A stretch of 64,000 nucleotides of DNA from Marinococcus halophilus. Lineage in GTDB: Bacteria > Bacillota > Bacilli > Bacillales > Marinococcaceae. The notes below the pieces were generated by a model. That model ran no database searches. It saw only the letters and a program-made list of their open reading frames with translations, and had not been told where the DNA came from. The stretch spans positions 62,150 to 126,149 of the forward strand of contig NZ_NPFA01000006.1 of the NCBI RefSeq assembly GCF_002265875.1, written 5' to 3'. Made by a program: the position numbers and the translations under genes. Below are positions 50,761 through 59,178 of the stretch, piece by piece. The stretch's first letter is position 1. Each line of letters starts with the position of its first letter.

Positions 50761-51702
50761 ATGGCAATGAACCGAGTAACACTTGGAAATTCGGAAGTCA
50801 CTGTAAATCCTCTTGGTCTTGGAACTAACGCCGTGGGCGGGCATAATATTTATCCCAATATGCTCGATGAGGAGCAAGGGAAAGCCCTGACAGCCACGGC
50901 CATCGATAATGGCGTGGAGCTTCTCGATACCGCATTTATTTACGGTCCGCGCCGTTCAGAGGAACTTGTCGGTGAAGTAGTAAAAGAAAAAGGCGCCCGC
51001 GATCAGGTGGTAATTGCCACAAAAGCAGCCCATAAATTTCTCGATAACGGGGACACGGTCATGGATAACTCCCCCGAATTTTTAAAACAGTCCGTCGATG
51101 ACGCACTTCGACGTCTCCAAACGGATTATATTGATTTATTTTATATTCATTTCCCCGATGAACAGACGCCGAAAGATGAAGCCGTCGGCGCTCTGCAGGA
51201 AATGAAAGAGGCTGGAAAAATCCGTTCTATCGGCGTTTCCAATTTCACGCTGGACCAGCTGAAAGAAGCGAACAAGGACGGGCACGTGGATGTTGTACAG
51301 TCGGAATATAATCTGTTGAACCGGGAAGTTGAAAACGATATTCTTCCATATACATCCGAAAACAACATTACTTTCGTCCCTTACTTTCCGCTTGAATCCG
51401 GCCTGTTAGCTGGAAAATATGATGAAAATACAACGTTTAATGATATTCGCGCTCAAAAGCCGAATTTTCAGGGAGAAACATTCAAAGAAAATCTTCGTAA
51501 AGTAAACGAAGTGAAAAAAATCGCTGAACAAAAAGGTGAAGAAACCGCTCACGTCGTACTTGCCTGGTATTTGCATCAGCCATCAGTGGATGTTTTGATT
51601 CCCGGAGCCAAAAGCTCCGATCAAGTGCTGAATAACTTGAAAACCGCCAATGTAAACTTGACTAAAGAAGAAGTCGACCACATCAGCAGCATTTTTTCTT
51701 AA
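50761..51702 (+). CDS. Aldo/keto reductase
   Basis: NADPH-dependent reductase of 313 aa, TIM barrel. Catalytic Asp and Tyr in [15 protein letters not shown], Lys in VIATKAA, and the sequence [11 protein letters not shown] typical of the family. C-terminal cofactor segment [14 protein letters not shown]. Close in pattern to Bacillus IolS/YhdN. Reduces aldehydes or ketones of sugars or toxic carbonyls. AAAGGAG precedes the start. Monocistronic. Confidence 0.92.
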   Translation: MAMNRVTLGNSEVTVNPLGLGTNAVGGHNIYPNMLDEEQGKALTATAIDNGVELLDTAFIYGPRRSEELVGEVVKEKGARDQVVIATKAAHKFLDNGDTVMDNSPEFLKQSVDDALRRLQTDYIDLFYIHFPDEQTPKDEAVGALQEMKEAGKIRSIGVSNFTLDQLKEANKDGHVDVVQSEYNLLNREVENDILPYTSENNITFVPYFPLESGLLAGKYDENTTFNDIRAQKPNFQGETFKENLRKVNEVKKIAEQKGEETAHVVLAWYLHQPSVDVLIPGAKSSDQVLNNLKTANVNLTKEEVDHISSIFS

Positions 51703-51708
51703 CAATAC

Positions 51709-51746
51709 AAAAGGAGCTGAAGCCAACGCGGCTTCAGCTCCTTTTA
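51709..51746. terminator. Bidirectional terminator
   Basis: Perfect 16-base stem AAAAGGAGCTGAAGCC / GGCTTCAGCTCCTTTT between convergent genes. Confidence 0.9.
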
Positions 51747-51748
51747 TA

Positions 51749-52027
51749 TCAGGAAAGCTTTTCGACAGTGTTTTCTCCAGCAACACCATCCGGGACTAAT
51801 CCCTCATATTTTTGAAAAGCTTTTACTGAGGACGTGGTAACTGAACCGTACACACCGTCAGTCTTTCCACTATGAAACCCTTCCTGCTTCAGAGCTTCCT
51901 GAAGCTCTTCCACCTCTTCACCCCGGTCCCCCGGACGAATCGTTTCGCCGCTCAGAGCGGCATCGGCCTGGGCAGGCACAAATAATAACAAAACAGCGAG
52001 CATGAACGCTGGCAAGCTTCTTTTCAT
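51749..52027 (-). CDS. Secreted single-domain peptidoglycan-binding protein
   Basis: A 92-aa protein: signal peptide (MKRSLPAFMLAVLLLF, cleavage probably after ADA at about residue 23) followed by one PG_binding_1 domain (RPGDRGEEVEELQEALK, DGVYGSVTTSSVKAFQKY, DGVAGENT). It has no catalytic domain. The ATG at 52027 was chosen because the signal peptide begins there; the longer reading to 52135 has no site. The domain closely resembles those in the NlpC/P60 protein just upstream. Confidence 0.8.
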   Translation of the reverse strand: MKRSLPAFMLAVLLLFVPAQADAALSGETIRPGDRGEEVEELQEALKQEGFHSGKTDGVYGSVTTSSVKAFQKYEGLVPDGVAGENTVEKLS

Positions 52028-52168
52028 AGTAATCCCACGCTTTCTATCTAATGCTTCCCTGTTATTGTAAGCACGGGGTACAGACAGAACAATGGCTATT
52101 ACAAAGTTGTAACCAACACGTAACCCCCTGTTCATCCGTGTAATCTTTTGGTTCCTTCCTGGCAGACT

Positions 52169-52202
52169 AAAAAAGCACGCCGTTTCTGCTGAACAGCGTG
52201 CC
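52169..52202 (-). terminator. Terminator after the NlpC/P60 gene
   Basis: Stem GCACGC / GCGTGC (extended by imperfect pairs) with TTTTTT on the minus strand. Confidence 0.82.
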
Positions 52203-52214
52203 CCTAAGTATAGA

Positions 52215-53450
52215 TTAGAAGCTTCCAGCTCCTATATAGCGAGGAGCCCAGTATGAATTGCTCATGCTGCTGATAGTCACACCTGTTGAGGACCCTGCGT
52301 GAATGAACTGATTATTCCCAATGTATATGCCGTTATGCGAGGCACCAGCTTTGTAGGTGGTGAAAAATACCATATCACCTACCTGCGGGCTTGATACTTT
52401 TTTACTCGCAGCATATTGCTGGGCTACCGTGCGTGGAAGGTTTGTGCCATTTTGCTTGTACACATATTGCGTAAACCCGCTGCAGTCGAAGCCTCTCGTC
52501 GTTGTCCCTCCCCAAACATAAGGAACGCCTATAAACTGCTTCGCTGTGCTTATCAGTCCTGATACGCTTCCCGAAGAGCCTGAGCTGACCTTTTCCGAAG
52601 ATGTGCCGCTCCCATTTTTCACCGAAGAGTCGCTTAACGCTTTCCATGTATTAGGACCGACAACTCCGTCAGCGCTTAAGCCGGCTGCGCGCTGAAGGGC
52701 CTTCACGGCGCCTGCAGTCTGCGGGCCGAACTGGCCGTCCGCCGGTCCTGAAAGAAATCCCTTGCTTTTAAGTGTCTGCTGCACGCTTTTTACATCGTTG
52801 CCCGTATGTCCCTGCCGGAGCGTTTTGGATCCAGTTTCAGAAGCAGAGCTATCTGGTTTGGCAGTACTTGAATTATCTGTTTTATCAGATGCTTTGAAGC
52901 TGTTTAACGCTTTGAACGTGTTCGGGCCGGCCACACCGTCGACGCCGATTCCAGCCGCCCGTTGAAATGCGATAACTGAAGATTTCGTCACAGGTCCAAA
53001 ATCCCCATCCAGCGCCCCGCTATGAAACCCTTTGCTTTTCAGCTTGGCCTGCAGGTCACGGACATCACTGCCTGAAGCACCTATTTTCAATACACTTGAA
53101 GACGCGCCTGAAGAGCTTTCAGAGGCTTTAGAGCTCTGAGGGAACGAAGCTTTTTCCCCACCTAGATTCATCTTCGAAAACGTGTTTGATCCGGCTATGC
53201 CGTCAGAGGTGATTCCCGCCGAGCGTTGAAAAGCCTGGACAGAACCTGCTGTTGCTGGCCCGTATATCCCGTCAACTGCTCCATTGTGATAGCCGTTTCC
53301 CTTTAACCATTCCTGCAGTTCTTTGACTTCCGAACCCTTCGAACCTTGACGCAGTGTTTGATCTCCTAACGCAGCATCCGCTGTAGCAGGAACTGCAAAA
53401 ACTACCGTGGCTGCAGCAACGATCGTTGCTGGATATGCATAATTTTTCAT
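52215..53450 (-). CDS. Secreted NlpC/P60 endopeptidase with three peptidoglycan-binding domains
   Basis: Wall hydrolase of 411 aa. Signal peptide (MKNYAYPATIVAAATVVF, cleavage near ATADA at about 26), three PG_binding_1 repeats (about 30-90, 110-175, 200-260) separated by Ser-rich linkers, then an NlpC/P60 domain (about 295-411) with catalytic Cys in GFDCSGF and His in ASHNGIYIG and FIHAGSS. Cuts D-Glu-mDAP bonds of the stem peptide. Start ATG 53450 is followed by the signal peptide; AAGG lies in front. Related to Bacillus LytE/CwlS-type enzymes but with PG_binding instead of LysM repeats. Confidence 0.93.
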   Translation of the reverse strand: MKNYAYPATIVAAATVVFAVPATADAALGDQTLRQGSKGSEVKELQEWLKGNGYHNGAVDGIYGPATAGSVQAFQRSAGITSDGIAGSNTFSKMNLGGEKASFPQSSKASESSSGASSSVLKIGASGSDVRDLQAKLKSKGFHSGALDGDFGPVTKSSVIAFQRAAGIGVDGVAGPNTFKALNSFKASDKTDNSSTAKPDSSASETGSKTLRQGHTGNDVKSVQQTLKSKGFLSGPADGQFGPQTAGAVKALQRAAGLSADGVVGPNTWKALSDSSVKNGSGTSSEKVSSGSSGSVSGLISTAKQFIGVPYVWGGTTTRGFDCSGFTQYVYKQNGTNLPRTVAQQYAASKKVSSPQVGDMVFFTTYKAGASHNGIYIGNNQFIHAGSSTGVTISSMSNSYWAPRYIGAGSF

Positions 53451-53758
53451 ATACCTTCGCCTAAAGCTTCGGCACCATAATTTACCATATGTGTGATGCA
53501 AAAAGCTTCAGCGAATACACCCCCTAATTTGATCATGTGCTGCGATGTCTGATTCTTCTGTTGTGTACAAGTAGTATATAAGTGCCAGGGGTATAGACAA
53601 TATACTCAATACATTTGTATCAAAACTGTAATATTGGCTTTAACAAGAATAAAATGTAAATTAACAGGGCCTTTAGTTTCAATAAAGCTATTTATCAAGA
53701 CTTTTGACTGTTTTTATTTTTCACCACTGTATTTCTTCTAATAACAATTACCTATCAA
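53451..53758. other. Intergenic control region, no gene seen
   Basis: AT-rich stretch of 308 bases between the tartrate-dehydrogenase-like gene (ending at 53759) and the NlpC/P60 gene. No ORF, tRNA or clear terminator for the dehydrogenase is visible. It holds the promoter at 53573-53600 and a long leader of about 120 bases before the NlpC/P60 start. Confidence 0.6.
53573..53600 (-). promoter_or_regulatory. Probable SigA promoter of the NlpC/P60 gene
   Basis: On the minus strand TTGTCT, 16-base spacer, TATACT. Distance to the start codon about 120 bases. Confidence 0.5.
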
Positions 53759-54832
53759 CTAATACCTATTTTCAATTTCAGATGTTAAATATTCTTCGAC
53801 TGCTTTCACTACTTCTTCGGTAGAGGCATTGCCTCCAAGGTCTTTTGTAACTATTCCGTCTTTGATTACATGTTCAATAGCGTTCATTAATGTCTGCGCT
53901 GCCTTGTTTTCTCCGAGGTGCTCAAGCATCATCTGAGCTGTCCACAACTGGCCGAGGGGATTAGCCAGTCCTTGGCCTTCAATATCCGGCGCGGACCCGT
54001 GCACCGGTTCAAACATTGACGGATATTTTCCGTTAATATTAATGTTGGCTGCCGGGGCAATGCCAATGCTTCCCATTAAAGCAGCTCCGATATCTGTTAA
54101 AATATCCCCAAATAAATTGCTCCCGACAACAACATCCATTTTCTCCGGCTTAGTAACAAAAGCCGCGGCCAAAGCATCAATGTGTTCTGCCTTTGTCCCA
54201 ATCTCCGGATAGCGCTCTTTTACTTCGTTGAACACTTCATCCCAAAAGGGCATAGAAAATACGATGCCATTGGATTTTGTCGCAGAGGTGACGTGACCCT
54301 TGCGGGCTTCAGCCATTTGAAAAGCATAATCCATAGCTGCTTTTACTGCTTTTTTGGAAAATACATTGTTTTGAATCGCAATTTCATCCTCACCGCTGTA
54401 CATCCTACCGCCAACTTCGCTGTACTCGCCTTCACTATTCTCCCTGACCACCATTAAATTAAACTGGTTCGGATTTGCGAGCGGAGAAGTAAGTCCTTCA
54501 AACTGACGGGAGGGCCTCACGTTAATCTGCTGCTCGAAGCCGCGACGAATGTTAATCAAAAGCCCCCATAAAGAAATATGGTCCGGTACAAGACTGGGAT
54601 TGCCTACCGCTCCTAAAAACACGGCGTCAAATGCTTCAAGCTGCGACAAACCATCTTCCGGCATCATTCGACCATGTTCAAGGTAATAGTCACAACTCCA
54701 GGGAAAATCTGTAACACGCAGCTCGAAGTCTCCCTGCACTCTCTCAAGCGTTTTCAATACTCTCCAGGCAGCCGGAACTACCTCTTTGCCTATGCCGTCT
54801 CCTGCAATTGATGCAATAGTATATGTATTCAT
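53759..54832 (-). CDS. Tartrate dehydrogenase/decarboxylase-like enzyme (YcsA/TtuC type)
   Basis: Metal- and NAD-dependent beta-decarboxylating dehydrogenase of 357 aa in the isopropylmalate/isocitrate group. N-terminal IAGDGIGKEVVPAAW; substrate arginine loop NIRRGFEQQINVRPSR; ENSEGEYSEVGG; metal site around NLFGDILTD; FEPVHGSAPDI. The phrase LWGLLINIRRGFEQ and the length are typical of tartrate dehydrogenase rather than LeuB. It acts on tartrate, malate or a related 2-hydroxy acid. GGAGATGACAG precedes the ATG. Monocistronic. Confidence 0.9.
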   Translation of the reverse strand: MNTYTIASIAGDGIGKEVVPAAWRVLKTLERVQGDFELRVTDFPWSCDYYLEHGRMMPEDGLSQLEAFDAVFLGAVGNPSLVPDHISLWGLLINIRRGFEQQINVRPSRQFEGLTSPLANPNQFNLMVVRENSEGEYSEVGGRMYSGEDEIAIQNNVFSKKAVKAAMDYAFQMAEARKGHVTSATKSNGIVFSMPFWDEVFNEVKERYPEIGTKAEHIDALAAAFVTKPEKMDVVVGSNLFGDILTDIGAALMGSIGIAPAANININGKYPSMFEPVHGSAPDIEGQGLANPLGQLWTAQMMLEHLGENKAAQTLMNAIEHVIKDGIVTKDLGGNASTEEVVKAVEEYLTSEIENRY

Positions 54833-54941
54833 TCTGTCATCTCCTTTTTAATGTATGCACTTTCATTTTTCCATTTCTTTTTGTATTTGTCATCTTTTTT
54901 TATTTACTTTACGCTTTCAGTAGTAAATATTCATGGTGAAC

Positions 54942-55000
54942 AAAAATAAACCCATAAGCAGTTTTGCAGCACACGAGGCGGGCAAAAAGCTTATGGGTTT
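54942..55000 (-). terminator. Terminator after the rhamnogalacturonan lyase gene
   Basis: Stem AAACCCATAAGC / GCTTATGGGTTT with a 29-base loop and TATTTTTG tail on the minus strand. Confidence 0.75.
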
Positions 55001-55031
55001 TCATTTGTTTCGTTGACTAAAAAATCTCTGC

Positions 55032-57521
55032 TTAATTTTCTTCCAAAAGGCTTTCTACCTGTTCAGTCAAATTCTCCGCAGCATCATCGGACAGATGACT
55101 TTCCTGTTTAATGAGCTTCTGTTTAAATTTTTCCAGAAAATCCAGCGCTTTATCTTCCCTGCCTTTTTCCTGGTGATGGACAGCCTGTTTCAATGTATTT
55201 GATAGCTGCTTGGCCGCCGGGCGTCCCACTTCATCATTCTCTATATACTGCTTCAGCGAGGCCTGCAGACTTTCGTATGAAACAGAACTGCTTTCGGCTA
55301 GAGGGACCTGCTCCCAGTCCATGTCCGAGCCAAAATAAAAGCTTGGATAGGCGGGCTGATTATAGGCAGTATTCTGCCAGGCGATGCCAGTACGGTACTG
55401 CGCATCCTCCATCAGGCTGTACATTTTCGTATCCGTCAAGCTGGTGTTGGTATAAATACGCACGGCAGAGCTGTCCTCTGTTCGTACAAGCAATTCTTCA
55501 CGCCAGTCCCCGTAGACGTCAGCCACCAGGCCCGGGTTTCCTTTCGTACCATTATTTGTTCTTGTTCCTTCCGCTTCCAGCACTGTTTCCCCGTTTCCAT
55601 CCACGATCCTTGGCGCCTCTTCTCCGGATCCTTCAATGATCTGGGTGGTACCGTCGCCTGCCCATTTAATATTCATATTTGTACCAGGGGTATCGTCATC
55701 CAACACTTCGCCATCCGCAGCCCGGAGATCCACGGCCCACGTTTCCATTCCTCGAGAGCCAGGCACTATATCTCCAATCATTCCACGGCCGGTATCTTTT
55801 CCGGTATATTCCCCGTACAGCACTTCTCCATTTTCCGCTGCACGCAGAGCGTAGCCGTAGGGAGCATTAGCAGCCCCTTCAAATACAGAAAAAATTTCAA
55901 GACCATCACGTTCCGGGTCGATATCTGCCACATGCATCGCATCCCCGTGTCCAAACTTCGCTTCTGCTCCCGGATCTGCACTCCCTTCTGGAAGCTCGGC
56001 GGAAGAGCTGTATAATAGTGAACCATCATTGTCTACGGTTGCTCCCCCGTAAATGATTTCCTGGCTGCCGTCACCATCAACATCGGCAGTGCTGAGTGAA
56101 TGATTCCCCTGCCCGGCTAAAGCTCCCAGTTCTTCATCGGTACCGTCCGTGCCGTGCGGGGACGCATTAAATGGATTATCCATCGGTGTAAAGCCGCTGT
56201 CTGCCTCCCAATGCTTCGTTAAAGAACTGCCATCCCATTCATATGCGGTAATTCCTGTCCGCGTATAATAGCCTCTGGCAAATACGGCGTAAGGCTTGTC
56301 CTCTTCTAAATAAGCTGGAGCCGCCAAAAACCGGTCCACACGGTTTCCCGGTTCAATACGCTCCATTGCATAATCCCCCCAGCGCAGCCCATCATCCTCG
56401 CGTCCAGGTTCATAATCGACAGTATCCATTTCTTCTCCCGTTTTTCCATTAAATACAGTTAAGTATTCAGGCCCGTCTACAATAAAGCCTTCAAATTCCC
56501 GTAAATTATTCCGGTCGCTTCGCTCCGGAGCATATTCATCCATGAAATAGTCTGCCAGTTCTTCAGCTTCTTCACGTTCGAGCGGATAATCGTACCGCTG
56601 CTCAATACCGAAGGCTTCTTCAAGTGTTTCCGGCCACTGGCCGCTTTTTACTTCTTCATACTCCGGCCACTCCATAAACATGTCCACCACGTGTTCATAA
56701 TAATCCTCACTGCTCAGCCGGTAATCATCTTCATGGGAATAACCGGCCTCTTTGTCCTTTTCCGGCATCGTAATAAATTCCTCCGAGACCTGGTTTCCAT
56801 CTTCATCGTACTGTAGCACCTTGGTGCCAGGCGCTGTCTTCATCATCAGCTCGGCCTGGCCGTTTTCATCAAAATCGTATGCCAAAAACTGCGTATAGTG
56901 GGCCCCCGAGCGGATGTTTTTCCCCAAATCCACACGGTAAAGCAACTTTCCTTCCATGGTGTACACGTCAATGTATGTGTTGCCAGTATATCCGTTCTGT
57001 GACACGTCCTTAGAATTGGTAGGATCCCACTGAACCACGTATTCATTTTTCCCGTCATTATTCATGTCAGCTACGGCCATATCATTGGCTGTGTATTCAT
57101 AATCCTCTCCGGCCGGAGTTGTTCCCCCTTCCGGTTTTTGCAGCGGAAGCTCATAGTATCTTTCATTTTCAGGGACGACCGCTTCGCTTTTTTCATCTGC
57201 AGCCTCTGCTTTCACTCTATATTCAGCATCGCTGCTTCCTTGTTCATCAACAAAATTAGTGCTGTTTTCCACTTCCGCGATTTTTTCACCGTCGCGGTAT
57301 ACAATAAAATTTTCGCCCTCCAGGCCGTTTTCAGCTGCAGCTGTAGCTTCTTCCTTAAACAGTCTCCAGCTTAAAAAGACTCCTTCTTCCGTTTCGTGGG
57401 CAATCAACCCCCGGTCTGTGCTTTGAATTTCCTGCGTGTCCTTCGCAGAGACTGTTTCTCCATCTGTAAAGGCTATAGCGCAGACAGCGGCCGCTGCAAT
57501 TCCTAATACGCGAAACTTCAT
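55032..57521 (-). CDS. Secreted rhamnogalacturonan lyase (PL11) with FIMAH-like C-terminal domain
   Basis: Extracellular enzyme of 829 aa that cleaves rhamnogalacturonan I of pectin by beta-elimination. Signal peptide about 26 residues (ends ETVSA). Lyase features: ANDMAVADMNNDGKNEYVVQWDP trimmed here to VADMNNDGKNEYVVQWDP, GAHYTQFLAYDFDENG, LMMKTAPGTK, STADVDGDGSQEIIYGG, HVADIDPERDGLEIFSV, TSLTDTKMYSLMEDAQYR; several Asp-rich loops should bind calcium. An acidic insert (about 240-345) separates the first blades. The last 85 residues (AKQLSNTLKQAVHHQEKG) are helical and resemble a FIMAH domain. Longer than YesW (about 620 aa). Start preceded by GGGGGG; cre-like site upstream. Confidence 0.92.
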   Translation of the reverse strand: MKFRVLGIAAAAVCAIAFTDGETVSAKDTQEIQSTDRGLIAHETEEGVFLSWRLFKEEATAAAENGLEGENFIVYRDGEKIAEVENSTNFVDEQGSSDAEYRVKAEAADEKSEAVVPENERYYELPLQKPEGGTTPAGEDYEYTANDMAVADMNNDGKNEYVVQWDPTNSKDVSQNGYTGNTYIDVYTMEGKLLYRVDLGKNIRSGAHYTQFLAYDFDENGQAELMMKTAPGTKVLQYDEDGNQVSEEFITMPEKDKEAGYSHEDDYRLSSEDYYEHVVDMFMEWPEYEEVKSGQWPETLEEAFGIEQRYDYPLEREEAEELADYFMDEYAPERSDRNNLREFEGFIVDGPEYLTVFNGKTGEEMDTVDYEPGREDDGLRWGDYAMERIEPGNRVDRFLAAPAYLEEDKPYAVFARGYYTRTGITAYEWDGSSLTKHWEADSGFTPMDNPFNASPHGTDGTDEELGALAGQGNHSLSTADVDGDGSQEIIYGGATVDNDGSLLYSSSAELPEGSADPGAEAKFGHGDAMHVADIDPERDGLEIFSVFEGAANAPYGYALRAAENGEVLYGEYTGKDTGRGMIGDIVPGSRGMETWAVDLRAADGEVLDDDTPGTNMNIKWAGDGTTQIIEGSGEEAPRIVDGNGETVLEAEGTRTNNGTKGNPGLVADVYGDWREELLVRTEDSSAVRIYTNTSLTDTKMYSLMEDAQYRTGIAWQNTAYNQPAYPSFYFGSDMDWEQVPLAESSSVSYESLQASLKQYIENDEVGRPAAKQLSNTLKQAVHHQEKGREDKALDFLEKFKQKLIKQESHLSDDAAENLTEQVESLLEEN

Positions 57522-57540
57522 CTAATCCCCCCGTAAAATT

Positions 57541-57554
57541 TGTAATCGCTTACA
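57541..57554 (-). promoter_or_regulatory. cre-like site before the PL11 lyase gene
   Basis: On the minus strand TGTAAGCGATTACA differs from TGWAARCGYTWNCW at one base (Y to A) and is itself an imperfect palindrome, 20 bases before the start codon. A position this close to the start fits repression by roadblock or by occlusion of the promoter. Confidence 0.55.
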
Positions 57555-57670
57555 TTATTTATCTTATAATTTCTACGGAGGCGAGTCTTATTATTTAAAG
57601 AAATTATTTCTCAATTCAGGAACGATATTCCTCCTATTACTTATAGAGGGTTTTTCAGCCATTTGGGAAT

Positions 57671-57697
57671 AAAAAAGAGCCTTTACTCAGGCTCTTT
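57671..57697 (-). terminator. Terminator overlapping the homoserine dehydrogenase stop codon
   Basis: Stem AAAGAGCCT / AGGCTCTTT followed by TTTTTT on the minus strand; the TGA of the gene lies in the upstream arm. Confidence 0.88.
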
Positions 57698-58706
57698 CGC
57701 GTGCAAGATGAATAACGTCTTTCCAGGCGGCAGCGGCTGCTCCTGTTGGTGATGATGCTCCGCCGGAAACGAGAACTGTGCCCATCGTATCCGTGGAAAA
57801 AAGCACCGCCTTCTCGGCTCCATCCACGTGGAAGAAAGGATGCTCCGCTGTCAGCAGCTTCGGCTCGACAGACACTGTAGTCCCCTGCTCTGTTTTGCGT
57901 GCTTTTCCGACTAATTTCCACTTTGTTTTCCCTTGTTCTGCCTGCTTCCATTCCACAGCGGAGAGCTGGTCCAGACCGCGTATTGTAATACTTTTCCAGT
58001 TTATTTCTGGTGTGAGACAGGTTTTTGCCAGAAAATACATTTTCAGCGCCGTATCTTTTCCTCCAATATCCTCAGAAGGATCTGCCTCAGCTTTGCCTTC
58101 TTTTTTTGCTGTTTCCCACGCTTTCTGCAGCGTGATATTTTCAGCTGCGACCCTTGTCACAATCAAGTTGCTTGTCCCGTTCAGCAGTCCTTCGATGGTG
58201 TGTACTTCCGCCCCGGCTAAGCTATACAGAGCTGTGTCCACGGTAGGAAGAGCAGCAGCTGCCGCTCCGCTGTATTTTATTGTTCTTCCACACGCTTCAG
58301 CGAGCTCATGCAGGTCATCCCAGGCGTAGGCAAGCGCTCCTTTACTGACGCAAACCACGTCCAGCCCGTGCTTTAATGCCGACTGTATTAGCGGCAGCCC
58401 GGATCCTCCGGTAAGTGTATTTGTTTCTGCTGCATCAATAAATATATCAGCCCGGCTGTCCACCCACAGCTGATCCACATTTCTCGGGGGAAGCGCCCCG
58501 TTATCCACCCCGCCGGTTTCCGCTTTCATCTGCAGCAGTTGTTTTAGATCCAATCCACTGCTATGCACTACTGCCCCGCTGCGGTCGAGCACGGCAGTAA
58601 TTTTTATATGGATTCCATACGTGCGCTCCCATTCCTTTGCTTTATTCATTAATACATGGGTTGCTGCCTGTCCGACAGCCCCGAACCCGGATAATACAAT
58701 ATTCAT
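57687..58706 (-). CDS. Homoserine dehydrogenase-like protein without ACT domain
   Basis: NAD(P)-dependent dehydrogenase of 339 aa. Rossmann motif VLSGFGAVGQ, then the family signature GLLNGTSNLIV and EADPSEDIGGKDTALKM, which carry the catalytic and substrate residues of homoserine dehydrogenase. The C-terminal ACT (threonine-sensing) domain of the usual Bacillus Hom (about 430 aa) is missing, so feedback control should be absent. The ATG at 58706 starts right before the Rossmann strand; GGGAAGG is a little far in front. Neighbours are not threonine genes, so a second, specialised enzyme is likely. Confidence 0.87.
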   Translation of the reverse strand: MNIVLSGFGAVGQAATHVLMNKAKEWERTYGIHIKITAVLDRSGAVVHSSGLDLKQLLQMKAETGGVDNGALPPRNVDQLWVDSRADIFIDAAETNTLTGGSGLPLIQSALKHGLDVVCVSKGALAYAWDDLHELAEACGRTIKYSGAAAAALPTVDTALYSLAGAEVHTIEGLLNGTSNLIVTRVAAENITLQKAWETAKKEGKAEADPSEDIGGKDTALKMYFLAKTCLTPEINWKSITIRGLDQLSAVEWKQAEQGKTKWKLVGKARKTEQGTTVSVEPKLLTAEHPFFHVDGAEKAVLFSTDTMGTVLVSGGASSPTGAAAAAWKDVIHLARERA

Positions 58707-58787
58707 GCATTTGCACACCTTCCCTGGTTTTAAATAAGGTAATGACGGAAACATAAAAGTATCGAAGCATAAAGGAGACTATTAATT

Positions 58788-59021
58788 ATGGACATGAAAA
58801 GCGCCGGCCTGGCCGCCGTACTCAGTTTTTTCATTACCGGGCTGGGCCAGATTTACAACGGACAGTTTATGAAAGGCATTATCTTTATTGTTATTCAATT
58901 CATTAATGGTTTGCTTTTATGGGTGGTCATCGGATTTGTCACGATGCCGGTTATGTGGCTGATTGGCATTATTGATGCCTATAAATCAGCTGAAAACCAC
59001 AATAAACGGCTGACCAGATGA
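58788..59021 (+). CDS. TM2-like small membrane protein
   Basis: A 77-aa protein with two helices (about 8-30 and 33-60) and the phrase FITGLGQIYNGQFMKG typical of TM2-domain proteins. AAAGGAG lies before the ATG. Function unknown. Single gene followed by a terminator. Confidence 0.78.
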   Translation: MDMKSAGLAAVLSFFITGLGQIYNGQFMKGIIFIVIQFINGLLLWVVIGFVTMPVMWLIGIIDAYKSAENHNKRLTR

Positions 59022-59028
59022 TAAGTTC

Positions 59029-59062
59029 AGGCGCTCTGCTTTTACTGGCAGGGTGCCTTTAT
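59029..59062 (+). terminator. Terminator after the TM2-like gene
   Basis: Stem AGGCGCTCTGC / GCAGGGTGCCT (two wobble pairs) followed by TTATTAT. Confidence 0.65.
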
Positions 59063-59178
59063 TATACTAGAAAATTTTTCGGTATTGAGCACCTTTTTTG
59101 AATAACAGCATAGAGGAGGCGTATAATTTTTTATGATTCAATTACCAGCAGGACGTGTCATATAAAGGAGAGATATTC

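Noticed and set aside
52215-53450. Prophage endolysin as origin of the NlpC/P60 gene
   Set aside because: It has a Sec signal peptide and repeats of a wall-binding domain, and no phage genes (holin, tail, integrase) are nearby.
54906-54919. cre-like sequence TGAAAGCGTAAAGT before the tartrate-dehydrogenase-like gene
   Set aside because: Two mismatches at strongly conserved positions; not better than chance in AT-rich intergenic DNA.
55193-55639. 148-codon open frame opposite the PL11 lyase
   Set aside because: Pro/Ser/Arg-rich translation typical of an antisense shadow; the lyase frame is unambiguous.
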